A program made the translations under genes and the position numbers. This document shows, piece after piece, positions 1-7,856 of a stretch of 64,000 nt of DNA. Origin of the DNA: Collinsella sp. (GTDB lineage: Bacteria; Actinomycetota; Coriobacteriia; Coriobacteriales; Coriobacteriaceae); assembly GCA_019414205.1 (NCBI GenBank), contig DXML01000012.1, positions 238,517 through 302,516 of the forward strand. The letters are read 5' to 3'. Under the pieces are notes generated by a model. That model searched no databases and had not been told where the DNA came from. It worked only from the letters and a program-made list of their open reading frames with translations. The stretch's first letter is position 1. The number at the start of each line of letters is the position of its first letter.

Positions 1-89
1 GCGAGCGTGCGGGCTTGCGTGCGCGAGGCGTTTGATGCGCACGTGAGCCCGCGAGCATGGTGGCGCGCTGCGCGTGAGGAGGCCTTGCC

Positions 90-1454
90 ATGGCGGAAGA
101 ACGTTCTGTTGGCGAGCTGCTCGATGAGCTGTTTGGCTTTGAGTCGGTAGCCAAGCGTCAGCCGGCGCTTGAGCAGTACGATCGCGGGGAGTTATTGCGC
201 AAGGCGCGCTCCCGCGAGCTACTGGCTGTGATCGGGGGCGTCGAGGCTGCCGAGCGTGCTGCGCGTGAGTCTGCCGTGCGGGCCGTTGACGGGTATGTAC
301 GCCGCGTTGAATTTGATTCTCTTGCGCGCGCTCGCAAGCAGGTAGGCGTTGTGGGCCCGTTGCAGATGGAGCGGCGCTACGCTGCCTTTTTGCGCATGGA
401 GGACAAGGCCGAGCTGTTGGCGCGTCTGGAGCAGACGCTTGCGTTTATCGAGGTAAGGCTGCGTGCCAATACGGCGGACAGGGTTCGTGCGGCATATGAT
501 GCCGCGGGGGCTTTGGTGTTGCAGGGCGTGGCACGTCTGAGTGACGTGCGCGTTGTGGATGCCGTGCCCCTGGATGCCGATCTGCTGTGTACGCAGTTGG
601 AGCAGCTGCGTTGTGCCGCCGACGCAACGGATCTTGCCGGCATGATCACGGCGACGTTCGAGTCCGAGCTGAGTGCGACCGGGCCGCGGGATGCTGGCGG
701 ATTTGCTGGTGGTGTTGCTGGCGATGTTGCCGGCGATGTAGCACTGGAGCGCGAGCTTACCAACGTGCGCGGCGCTGCACAGCGGGCACGCTTGGCCGCC
801 CAGGCGTATCGGGCCGAGCGCGCCGCCCGCGTTGCGGGGAGCGCGGTGGAACCGATGTCGTTGCCAGAGTCTGTTTGCGTTGCGTGCGAGACGGCGTGCG
901 ATGCCGGAGAGCTTTCCGAGTTGCTCGCCCAGGTTAAAAAGTCGTTTGAGACATATAGGCGCGTTGTTGCCGACGGTGGGTTGTTCCGTGCCTTTGGCGT
1001 CGGTTCGCCGCATGGGATTTGCCGCGGCAGTAGTTATATTGACTACGATTCTCGGTTTGATGAAGACGTGTTGGTGGGCGAGTATGACGGTGCTACCAGG
1101 CACAATGTTCGGCGTGAGGTGGCGATTCCCGAGCTTGTGGATGGGGCCTCGGCCGATGGCGGCGATTCACTCGAGGTTGCCGTGGCGCGCATGCGTGAGT
1201 TTAACGCGCGCCGCTACGACGGTGTGCTGGACGAGGATCCTGCGTACCATGCGAATGCATTTTGGTATGGACTCAAAAAGCTCAGCCAGTATTGCGAGGC
1301 CGCCGTGCGCGTAGATGAGCGTGCTTGGGATTGCCTTATCGATAAGGTACAGTTCGCCTACGATGAACCCGTGGGGCGCCTGGCCACGCAGATGGACGAC
1401 AAGCAGGTTGCGGCTTTTGTTGCTGCTGTGGATGCGCTCGGCGCTGTTGAGTAG
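90..1454 (+). CDS. Hypothetical protein, 454 aa, helical
   Basis: I do not recognise this family. The ATG follows a strong AGGAGG at 76-81, which fixes the start. Residues 1-300 are rich in Ala, Arg, Glu and Leu and look alpha-helical or coiled-coil. A short Gly-Asp-Val repeat (GGVAGDVAGDVA) lies near residue 210. The C-terminal 150 residues contain aromatic and acidic patches and look like a separate globular domain. No signal peptide or membrane segment is visible, so it is probably cytosolic. It is followed after 27 bases by a small gene with its own Shine-Dalgarno, suggesting a two-gene operon. An upstream gene probably ends in the first 50-150 bases of the window, but its frame cannot be decided from so little sequence. 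Confidence 0.75.
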   Translation: MAEERSVGELLDELFGFESVAKRQPALEQYDRGELLRKARSRELLAVIGGVEAAERAARESAVRAVDGYVRRVEFDSLARARKQVGVVGPLQMERRYAAFLRMEDKAELLARLEQTLAFIEVRLRANTADRVRAAYDAAGALVLQGVARLSDVRVVDAVPLDADLLCTQLEQLRCAADATDLAGMITATFESELSATGPRDAGGFAGGVAGDVAGDVALERELTNVRGAAQRARLAAQAYRAERAARVAGSAVEPMSLPESVCVACETACDAGELSELLAQVKKSFETYRRVVADGGLFRAFGVGSPHGICRGSSYIDYDSRFDEDVLVGEYDGATRHNVRREVAIPELVDGASADGGDSLEVAVARMREFNARRYDGVLDEDPAYHANAFWYGLKKLSQYCEAAVRVDERAWDCLIDKVQFAYDEPVGRLATQMDDKQVAAFVAAVDALGAVE

Positions 1455-1481
1455 GGGCCTGGCCTGATAGGAGGTTTCACC

Positions 1482-1673
1482 ATGAAGATCGACGTTGATG
1501 TTGACCAGCTGCGTGAGAGTCTGCTCGACCGTGCAGGGAGTGCAGCCGGCGTGGGCTTTCCGGCCGCTATTCTCGACGTGATGGATATCGAGGACGAGTC
1601 GCCCCAAGAGCTGCTAGCCCGAGCCGAGCGCGAAGGCCTCGACCTCCACGACTTTGCCGTCGATGACGATTAG
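1482..1673 (+). CDS. Small acidic hypothetical protein, 63 aa
   Basis: A small acidic protein preceded by a clear AGGAGG with good spacing to the ATG, 27 bases after the 454-aa gene, so the two are probably co-transcribed. It begins MKIDVDVDQLRESLLDRAG and ends in an acidic tail (DDD). No known domain is recognised. A perfect hairpin (1675-1707) starts one base after the stop codon and may end the transcript. Function unknown. Confidence 0.7.
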   Translation: MKIDVDVDQLRESLLDRAGSAAGVGFPAAILDVMDIEDESPQELLARAEREGLDLHDFAVDDD

Positions 1674-1674
1674 A

Positions 1675-1707
1675 AATGTGACAAAGGGACAGTCTCTTTG
1701 TCACATT
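1675..1707. repeat. REP-like palindrome, variant arms
   Basis: Perfect 12-base arms, AATGTGACAAAG and CTTTGTCACATT, enclose GGACAGTCT. The core AAAGGGACAG...CTTTGT matches the core of the six palindromes at 9543, 10504, 12083, 12488, 23229 and 23946, but the outer arms differ. It begins directly after a stop codon. Confidence 0.7.
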
Positions 1708-1794
1708 CGGGACTGCGGCTGCGCGTAAAAGCACGATAGACCGTCGCGATGGAGCCTGATGACCTCGCGACTGTTTTATTTTGACTGCCCGCTG

Positions 1795-1919
1795 ACTAAG
1801 TGAGTAGACTTAATTGCAAATCCTGAGCACACGACAAATTTGCTTCAACAAACCCGCAGGTCACAGAGTTGTGCTTTGGTGACGTGGTCGGCGATTCGGC
1901 AAAAGCCTACTCACTTAGT
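1795..1919. repeat. Spaced inverted repeat
   Basis: ACTAAGTGAGTAG at 1795-1807 is the exact reverse complement of 1907-1919. The roughly 100-base interior has no gene. It could be the end pair of a miniature element or the stem of a long hairpin. Confidence 0.55.
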
Positions 1920-2016
1920 TTTGCGAGACGCATACTGTCCGCAATGTAGCTAATTTAGGACGTGTCTCCTTTAGCTACTTCCGCCCTCTTAGAGGCTGAA
2001 CAGGAGTTACGGCAAC

Positions 2017-2050
2017 TTTACGCATAAAAAATGCCGGGGGGATCCCCCGG
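2017..2050 (-). terminator. Terminator of DUF3800 gene; copy 1 of a direct repeat
   Basis: Read on the minus strand, a G/C stem (CCGGGGGATCCCCCCGG) is followed by a T-rich run, a classical intrinsic terminator 67 bases past the DUF3800 stop codon. The 24 bases at 2017-2040 recur almost exactly at 2810-2833, on the other side of the gene. Confidence 0.7.
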
Positions 2051-2116
2051 TCCTTGACTGCCCTTCATAAAGGAACGCAAGCCATTTATACCATGGTTCC
2101 GATGCGAATGGCTGGC

Positions 2117-2794
2117 TCACTCAATCCTCTTTTTCCTTAGCTTCTTGACGAAGTTCTTTTTGAATGGGGTAATCGAGCCAAAGAACTCAGTGTCAGTTTT
2201 CGTCGCTGTTCCATTCTGGAACTTAAGGAACGTGAGCTCGATTCCGCAAATATAGTCGGCGACCTGGGAAAGTCGGTATGTTCTGGGCGAAGCATCGCGA
2301 TATACCGTGGCCTTTTGGGAAATGGCCTTCTCGATGGCGCCATGAAGCGCTCGCGTTACAACGCTTTGGCCTCCGTCATAGTAGATCTTAACGTGGTCAA
2401 AGCTCTGTATATACGCCAGGTGGTCACTGAGAAATATCGCAACGTCGCGTTCGATCTTTTCGGAGAGCTTTTGGGGTTCGTAAAGGCCCTGCTTCTTGTC
2501 GTAGATGAAGGGCTGGTAGGTGATGGGGAGGTGTTGCACGAGCATCGTGAAGGCGGAAAGTTGCCTTTTTCGTCGTTGAATATCCTGCCATTTATAGTCG
2601 TCATGTCCGGTCAAAAGCGGCCCGAAATGAAATGGCATGATGTCGAGACTTTGATCTTTTATGAGCTGCTCATAGCTATTGATATGAGGACCAACAGGTT
2701 TGTCCTGTTCATGGAATACGAGCATGACAATGTAGTACCTAGATACAGGCCCCGCGTCGCCGGATTCGTCGATAAAAATCGAGAGTTCCTTCAT
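2117..2794 (-). CDS. DUF3800 domain protein
   Basis: Matches the DUF3800 family by its N-terminal FIDESGD motif (residues 7-13), the central YYDGGQ segment and the C-terminal QVADYICGIE helix. The family has an RNase H-like fold suspected of nuclease activity, but its function is not established. Length (225 aa) is normal. A GGAGG lies just upstream of the ATG. Base composition is lower in G+C than the neighbours and the protein is Lys-rich at its end, which suggests acquisition. Unusually, a complete terminator-like hairpin (2809-2843) lies only about 15 bases upstream of the start codon, and a second copy lies downstream. The gene therefore looks like an inserted cassette or an attenuated single-gene transcript. 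Confidence 0.85.
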   Translation of the reverse strand: MKELSIFIDESGDAGPVSRYYIVMLVFHEQDKPVGPHINSYEQLIKDQSLDIMPFHFGPLLTGHDDYKWQDIQRRKRQLSAFTMLVQHLPITYQPFIYDKKQGLYEPQKLSEKIERDVAIFLSDHLAYIQSFDHVKIYYDGGQSVVTRALHGAIEKAISQKATVYRDASPRTYRLSQVADYICGIELTFLKFQNGTATKTDTEFFGSITPFKKNFVKKLRKKRIE

Positions 2795-2808
2795 GAGGTG
2801 ACCTCCAA

Positions 2809-2843
2809 TTTACGCATAAAAAATGCCGGGGGACATCCCCCGG
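2809..2843 (-). terminator. Terminator-like hairpin upstream of DUF3800; copy 2 of direct repeat
   Basis: On the minus strand this stem (GCCGGGGGATGTCCCCCGGC) plus T run sits directly before the Shine-Dalgarno of the DUF3800 gene. It repeats the sequence at 2017-2050. It could be an attenuator, the terminator of an upstream transcript, or a scar of duplication during insertion. Confidence 0.6.
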
Positions 2844-2962
2844 CTCTTGGAGGTCCCTCTATTCGAGGGTACCGACTTCTTTATAGCATGAGATCGAGCC
2901 GCGTTCAAATGCTGCCATGTGGATAGGTCCCTTTTCAGTTCCTGTTAAATCGCGACTCAGGA

Positions 2963-2994
2963 GGGGCTGGGGTAGCTAAAAGAGCCCCGTCCCA
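2963..2994 (-). terminator. Candidate terminator of antiporter gene
   Basis: GGGGCT...AGCCCC arms flank an A/T-containing loop about 20 bases past the antiporter stop. There is no strong T run, so the call is tentative. Confidence 0.35.
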
Positions 2995-3013
2995 AATTAG
3001 CTGCCCCCGCCCG

Positions 3014-4615
3014 CTACGACGCCAGCGTGGCGATGACGGCTTCGTCGCCGGCGTATATGAGGGTGTTGCCATCGGGGATGATCGTTTGGCCTTCGCGCTT
3101 GAGCATCACGACGATGAACGGGTGCTTGCCCTGCGGCACGTCGCGCAGGCGCTGACCGGCCAGGCGACCGTGGGGCGTCACGGTGACCTCGCGCAGCGTA
3201 ACCTCGGCACGCTCTTCGAACGTTGGGGCTGCCATCACCAGCAGATCGCCTTCTTGGATCACGGTGTCGCCATTGGGCAGTACCGGGTGCGCCCCGTCGC
3301 GCAGCACCAGGACCACGAGCATGTCGGTGGCGCTGCCAATGTCCGCGAGCGAGCGTCCTGCAAACGGATGTCCAGCGCCCACCTTGAGCTTTACAAACGA
3401 CATGCCGTCTTCGTCGCGATAGTCGTTAAAGGTGCGGCGTACGTCGCCGGTCGCATCGATCATATCGAGCTTCTTCGCCACCGCCGGCAGCAGCGAGCCC
3501 TGCACCACAATGCTCGACACGGCAATCACAAACACCAGGTCAAATAGGTCGTGTCCGCCGGGAACACCTGCCACCACGGCAAAGAGACTAAAGACGACCG
3601 AAGCTGCTCCGCGCAGACCCGCCCAGCTTACGAGCGCGACCTGGCGGGGGTTCGTCTTAAAGGGCGCCAGGAGCATGCCGACGGCGATGGGACGGCTCGC
3701 AAAGAGCATAAACGCCATGAGCGCCAGGCCCGGCAGCAGCATTTGCGGCAGGCGGGCGGGCGTCACGAGCAGGCCGAGCAAGAAGAAGATCGTCATCTCG
3801 GCCATCTCGGTGAGGGTGTCAAAGAAGTGCGCCAGCTCGACCTTGCCGGTGATGTCGCTCGCGCCCAGCACAATGCCGGCCAGGTACACGGCCAAAAAGC
3901 CGTTGCCGCCCAGGTAGCTCGGCAGCGCGTAGGCGACGATTGCCACGGCGAACAAAAAGATGGTCTGCGCGCCCTCGGCTGTTGCGCGTGCGCGTTCAAT
4001 CAGGTGGCCCGCCGCCCAGCCGATGGCAAGGCCCAGGCCCACGCCCAGGATAATCTGCTTGGCCAGCAGTGTGGGAATGTTGATGTCGCCGCCGGCTGCG
4101 AGTGTGGCGAGCACGGCGGTGAGCATGTAGGCGACGGGGTCGTTGGAGCCCGATTCGACCTCGAGCAGCGAGTCGGTGCCGCCCCTCAGCGAAAGGCTGT
4201 GCTCGCGCAGAACGCTAAAGACGCTGGCCGCGTCGGTGGACGCCACAACCGATCCCAGCAGCAGGCCGCCGATCCAGTCGAAGCCCAGTACAAAGTGCGC
4301 GAACACGCCGGTAATGCCGGCAGTGATGACGACGCCGAGTGTGCTCAGCAGCACCGCAGGCGCGGCGACGGGTTTGGCGCGGTCGATGTTGGTGTTAAAA
4401 CCGCCGTAGAACATGATGAACAGCAGCGCCGTGCTGCAGACGGTTTCGGTGAGCGCGTAGTCGCTAAAGTCGATGTGAGCCGGCCCGTTGACGCCCAACA
4501 GCATGCCGAGCGCGATAAAGATGAGCAGGGTGGGGAAGGGGAGTTTTTTGCCGACGGGCTTGATGGTCAGGCACAGAATAATAACGAGGCCGATAAAGAG
4601 AAGGATCTGGTTCAT
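3014..4615 (-). CDS. K+/H+ antiporter, CPA1 NhaP2-like
   Basis: A 533-aa inner-membrane monovalent cation/proton antiporter. Residues 1 to about 385 are a succession of hydrophobic segments of the Na_H_Exchanger type, including the VVASTDAASVFSVL and ESGSNDPVAYML motifs, whose acidic residues are typical of the transport site in this family. The C-terminal 150 residues are soluble and contain one or two RCK_C/TrkA-C type modules (around FAGRSLADIGS and LAGQRLRDVP), which bind nucleotides or ions and gate transport. This layout matches the potassium/proton antiporter group (YcgO/NhaP2). It is transcribed alone, divergent from the phosphatase gene. The exact ion cannot be read from sequence. 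Confidence 0.88.
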   Translation of the reverse strand: MNQILLFIGLVIILCLTIKPVGKKLPFPTLLIFIALGMLLGVNGPAHIDFSDYALTETVCSTALLFIMFYGGFNTNIDRAKPVAAPAVLLSTLGVVITAGITGVFAHFVLGFDWIGGLLLGSVVASTDAASVFSVLREHSLSLRGGTDSLLEVESGSNDPVAYMLTAVLATLAAGGDINIPTLLAKQIILGVGLGLAIGWAAGHLIERARATAEGAQTIFLFAVAIVAYALPSYLGGNGFLAVYLAGIVLGASDITGKVELAHFFDTLTEMAEMTIFFLLGLLVTPARLPQMLLPGLALMAFMLFASRPIAVGMLLAPFKTNPRQVALVSWAGLRGAASVVFSLFAVVAGVPGGHDLFDLVFVIAVSSIVVQGSLLPAVAKKLDMIDATGDVRRTFNDYRDEDGMSFVKLKVGAGHPFAGRSLADIGSATDMLVVLVLRDGAHPVLPNGDTVIQEGDLLVMAAPTFEERAEVTLREVTVTPHGRLAGQRLRDVPQGKHPFIVVMLKREGQTIIPDGNTLIYAGDEAVIATLAS

Positions 4616-4868
4616 GGATGGTGTCCGCTCCTGGGTGGTTGGCGTGGCACGGTCAGTTGTCTGCGGTTATTTGTACCCAAAGATGGTGGGTTTATGGGGT
4701 TGGATTGCGGGCGTGTGCGATATCGTCATAGACGGCTGCCGTCTTTGCCTCTGCTCGGAAACCCTTTCCAGCTTTATTGCAACGGAGTACAATGGGTAAC
4801 GTTTAAGTTCAACTTGAAGTTTTAGTTGCGGTTCCGGGCTTCGGTCGCAAGGTAGGGAAAGGCGTTCC

Positions 4869-5708
4869 ATGGCGATCTATGTGACATCTGATGCTCACGG
4901 ACACGTGCATGCGCTTGACGAGGCCCTGTCTAAGATCTCGTTGACGTCCGACGACACGCTGTACGTGCTGGGCGACATGATCGATCGCGGGCCCGATCCG
5001 GTCGGCGTTATTAAGCTCGTGCGCTCGCTGCCCAACGCCCGCGTGCTCAAGGGTAATCACGAGCAGATCATGCTCGATGCCATCATTGGCCAGGATCCGC
5101 TCGATGCCGAGACCTGGGATATCAACGGTGGCTGGACGACGCGCGAGCAGCTCAACGACATGGAACTTGAGGCATACGAGGAGCTCGTGCGATGGATGGC
5201 CGCGCTGCCGCTCTACGCGGTGGCCGAGACCGAGGAGCGCCCGTATCTGCTGGTACATGCTGGAATCGAGATGAAGGCGGCGCGCGCGTTTTTGCTTGAG
5301 CATGGCGTCGATTGTGCCGATGGCGCTGGAGCGGTGGGTGCCGATCGCGAGCTGCTACAGCAGATGCTCGCGGTGCAGTCGTCCGATGACCTGTTGTGGA
5401 TTCGTCACGGCTATTGGGATGTGCCGACGGGGTTGCTTTCTGCCGAGGGCAAGGGTCCGGTCGTGGTGAGCGGCCACACGCCAACGGTGTCGCTCGGGCG
5501 TTATTGCGAGGTAGGCGGCCTGGCGGGACTCGACGAGGAGTCGGGACGCGGACAGATTGTGCGCCTGGGTGGCGAGAATACCGCCGGCGTTCCCGATCGC
5601 ATCGACATCGACTGTGCCGCCGCCACCGGCTCCGAGTTCGGCCGCGTGGGCATCCTGCGCCTGGACGACGGGGCAGAGTTCTACGCAAATATCAACCCTG
5701 GAGAATAA
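4869..5708 (+). CDS. Calcineurin-type metallophosphoesterase
   Basis: A 279-aa cytosolic phosphoesterase. The family signature is complete: DAHGH (residues 8-12), GDMIDRGPDPVGV (about 36-48) and GNHEQ (about 62-66) provide the dinuclear metal ligands, and SGHTP near residue 205 supplies a later ligand. It resembles the ApaH/PrpE and serine/threonine phosphatase branch, so the substrate may be phosphoprotein or a dinucleoside polyphosphate. The ATG has an AAAGG ribosome site. A candidate -10 (TACAAT, 4788-4793) and a small palindrome (AAGTTCAACTT) lie upstream. Confidence 0.85.
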   Translation: MAIYVTSDAHGHVHALDEALSKISLTSDDTLYVLGDMIDRGPDPVGVIKLVRSLPNARVLKGNHEQIMLDAIIGQDPLDAETWDINGGWTTREQLNDMELEAYEELVRWMAALPLYAVAETEERPYLLVHAGIEMKAARAFLLEHGVDCADGAGAVGADRELLQQMLAVQSSDDLLWIRHGYWDVPTGLLSAEGKGPVVVSGHTPTVSLGRYCEVGGLAGLDEESGRGQIVRLGGENTAGVPDRIDIDCAAATGSEFGRVGILRLDDGAEFYANINPGE

Positions 5709-5715
5709 CCTTGTT

Positions 5716-5737
5716 CCGCCGTTCTACCGAACGGCGG
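5716..5737. terminator. Hairpin after phosphoesterase gene
   Basis: CCGCCGTTC and GAACGGCGG form a perfect 9-bp stem with a 4-base loop, 8 bases past the stop codon. It lacks a T run, so it may be a 3'-end protecting hairpin instead of an intrinsic terminator. Confidence 0.5.
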
Positions 5738-5760
5738 TCACGTTGACGCTGCGCAGCCCC

Positions 5761-5844
5761 GAAGCACCCCATCTTGTCGCTCAAACCGTCGCTCGCGTAC
5801 AGAAGTACGCGTCGCTCCTCTTTCGCGCCAACCTGGGGCACTTC
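5761..5844. repeat. Long imperfect palindrome
   Basis: An 84-base imperfect palindrome: GAAGCACCCC at the left end pairs with GGGGCACTTC at the right, and the centre is GCGTAC-AGAA-GTACGC. It lies between two convergent genes. It looks like a dispersed hairpin element or a bidirectional transcription barrier. Confidence 0.6.
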
Positions 5845-5903
5845 GAGACTGCTCGCTGTCGGTGCCTAAACATCGACGTTTCTTTTCTTCAAATTGATTC
5901 GAA

Positions 5904-7226
5904 TTAGGCGCCGTACGGGTTCCGGTCGCGCTCGATGCGCTGGCGGATGTGGGCGTACTCGATAATCAGCAGCACCAGGAGTAGGGCCATGATGGCTAGG
6001 TAGCTCACCACAGCGCCCATCAGACCCAGCAGGTTGATCAGAATCACCGGGAGCACTACGCTTACGGCGAAGCAGATCAGGTAAATCTTGGTGACGTCGC
6101 CGGCGTGGCGCAGTACCGTGATGATGGCATAGATAAAGTCGATGGCCGCGGTAATGCCGCCGGCGACGACCATTAGCAGCGCCAGCGTGCGGTAGCGCTC
6201 AAAGTTGAGGCCGTACATAAAGCTCATGAGGGGGATGCCGGGGCCTGCCATAAATGCGGCGCACGCGCCGGTGATGACCACGATCAGCGCCATAACGGCA
6301 ACAATAATCAAGTCAAAGCGGCGACGCTTGCGCGGATTCGCCCAAATGCTCGACAGACGCAGGAGCTGCGGTTTATAGATAAATCCAATGCTCAACAAAA
6401 TGGCCTGCGCTGGAAAGAACAGGGCATTAAAGTACAGCTGATACTTGTAGGCCAGCGTGCCTTCCATCACGAATTTGGGCATGCTCTCGATGAGGTTGAA
6501 CAGGAACAGCGCACCAAAGAGCGGGGCGCACTGGATAAACAGGTGGCCGAGCTCGCGCAGGCTCACGCGGCGCGATTTTTCGGTCTCGAGCAGGGCGAGA
6601 GGCGCGGTGACCAGCACGAGCGAGGCAATCGCGGCGATGCCCATGGCCATGGCCGCGATGGGCATGCTGCGCGTAAGGAACAGCGCCATGCTAAAGACCA
6701 CGATGACGCCGACGGAGCGCAGCGTTTGGCTCATGCCGGCCAGGTAGAGTTTATCGGCCTGCTGCAGGCGGCCTTCGTACACGTCCGCCACGCCGTCGAT
6801 CACCTTATACAGGTAGACGCCCAAGCCGATCGTGGCCATCTGCGCATCGTAGCCGCGGGCGCTACTGTATACCAGGCCGCATGCCAGCGCGAGCGCTCCG
6901 CAGAGCCAGCGGTTGAGCTGGTAGGAGGCAAAGGACGTCTTTTCGTTGATGTCCGAGACCTGGAAATTGCGCACGCCGTAGTTGCACGCGATCATGATGA
7001 GCGTGCCGGTGACAAAGGCGATGGAGAATTTGCCTGCTTCTTCGGCGCCCACGAGCTGCGCAGACACGATGGTGAGCAGCGGAAACGCCAAGCCCCATAC
7101 GGCGGTGCCCAGGGTATTCCAAAGGTAGTCGCGACGGGTGGCGTGATCTTCGTACTCGGCTTCTTGCGTGGAGAAGCCGCCGCCGTAGACGGCTCCGAGC
7201 AGGCGGTTCCACCAGGCATTGACCAT
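5904..7226 (-). CDS. Wzx/MATE-like polysaccharide flippase, probably frameshifted at 5' end
   Basis: An integral membrane protein of about 12 hydrophobic segments, resembling lipopolysaccharide/polysaccharide exporters (Wzx, MviN/MATE clan) that flip lipid-linked glycans. The coordinates start at an internal ATG (7226) that has no Shine-Dalgarno. Just upstream, in the other frame, an ORF opens with TTG at 7475-7477 behind a good AGGA site. It encodes a plausible N-terminus (SITPLDSIRRAIARRNG...) up to about 7300. The MVNAWW frame stays open upstream only as far as the TAA at 7302-7304. One single-base change between about 7230 and 7300 would join them into a protein of about 520 aa. This could be a real mutation, a phase-variable site or a sequencing error. 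Confidence 0.75.
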   Translation of the reverse strand: MVNAWWNRLLGAVYGGGFSTQEAEYEDHATRRDYLWNTLGTAVWGLAFPLLTIVSAQLVGAEEAGKFSIAFVTGTLIMIACNYGVRNFQVSDINEKTSFASYQLNRWLCGALALACGLVYSSARGYDAQMATIGLGVYLYKVIDGVADVYEGRLQQADKLYLAGMSQTLRSVGVIVVFSMALFLTRSMPIAAMAMGIAAIASLVLVTAPLALLETEKSRRVSLRELGHLFIQCAPLFGALFLFNLIESMPKFVMEGTLAYKYQLYFNALFFPAQAILLSIGFIYKPQLLRLSSIWANPRKRRRFDLIIVAVMALIVVITGACAAFMAGPGIPLMSFMYGLNFERYRTLALLMVVAGGITAAIDFIYAIITVLRHAGDVTKIYLICFAVSVVLPVILINLLGLMGAVVSYLAIMALLLVLLIIEYAHIRQRIERDRNPYGA

Positions 7227-7477
7227 GCGGTGGATGGGGCCGGGCTGGCGATCGCGCCGCGGCGACGGCGTGTGGCCTGGCTGCTGTTGGGACCGCCAGC
7301 GTTACGCTGGCTCAGCTCTTGGATTCGTGCGAGCTCCTCGGCGGTGTGCGATGCGGGGAACTGGCCGTTCTCGATGCGTCCGCCCTGCCCGTGCGCCCCG
7401 TCCGATACGGTGGGGTCGGCGACGCCATTGCGGCGGGCGATGGCGCGGCGAATGCTATCGAGGGGCGTGATGCTCAA
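7227..7477 (-). pseudogene. Probable N-terminal part of the flippase gene, out of frame
   Basis: A TTG start at 7475-7477 preceded by AGGA begins a codon-biased segment ending in ...QRNAGGPNSSQ. After that point the frame turns into arginine-rich sequence typical of a shadow frame. The downstream reading in the flippase frame (QPGHTPSPRR...MVNAWW) continues sensibly. I read this as the displaced 5' end of the flippase gene. Confidence 0.5.
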
Positions 7478-7587
7478 AGCGGAGTCCTTTCTATTGCTGC
7501 GCTCTAGTATAGACGCGACGGTGTTCGCTCGTGTTTTTGAACAGGCTGTTCAATAATTTCGGCGGTGCCATTCAGCAGTCGGCAATT

Positions 7588-7627
7588 AGGGACGTTCCTT
7601 ATGTGCCGGCACTTTGGGAACGTCCCT
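7588..7627. repeat. GGGAC...GTCCC hairpin
   Basis: AGGGACGTTCC and GGGAACGTCCCT pair around a loop that itself contains the palindrome GTGCCGGCAC. GCCGGCAC and GGGGACGTTCC recur together at 20346-20378. Confidence 0.7.
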
Positions 7628-7673
7628 AAGTGCCGGCATCCGGGGACGCTCCTTGGTTGTTGCCTGTTCAAGA

Positions 7674-7717
7674 GTGTCCCCAACGACTAGTCGTTTAAGA
7701 ACGTCCCCAATGACTAG
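7674..7717. repeat. 44-base dispersed repeat, copy 1
   Basis: Almost identical to 27258-27301, sharing GACTAGTCGTTTAAGAACG and CCCCAATGACTA. It contains the palindrome GACTAGTC and GTCCCC ends. The two copies are 19.6 kb apart. Confidence 0.75.
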
Positions 7718-7856
7718 GCCGCTTGCGTGCGATTTTTGACCGTTGGGCGGGCGCTTCGCCGTTGCCGCAAAAACGTTTTTGCATATCGGGTACAACGGGC
7801 TTTACGTGAGTAAAGTGCGCGCCGCGCCCACGTGTCGCGTTTTTAAAGGAGGCCCC

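Larger units (their letters stand above)
1674..2116. other. Gene-free repeat-rich stretch
   Basis: This 443-base stretch holds no convincing gene. It contains a 12-bp-arm palindrome at 1675-1707, a 13-bp inverted repeat spaced by about 100 bases (1795-1807 and 1907-1919), and a terminator-like hairpin with an A/T run at 2017-2050. It separates the high-GC upstream genes from the AT-richer DUF3800 gene and looks like an insertion hot spot. Confidence 0.7.
7478..7856. other. Gene-free stretch with GGGAC-type repeats
   Basis: Between the divergent flippase and pckA genes. It holds a GGGAC hairpin (7588-7627), a second hairpin with GGGGAC...GTCCCC ends (7643-7681), and a 44-base repeat (7674-7717) that recurs at 27258. 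The pckA ribosome site AAAGGAGG is at its right end. Confidence 0.7.

Noticed and set aside
3551..4825. 424-codon plus frame opposite the antiporter
   Set aside because: Hydrophilic His/Gln/Arg-rich shadow of a membrane protein gene.
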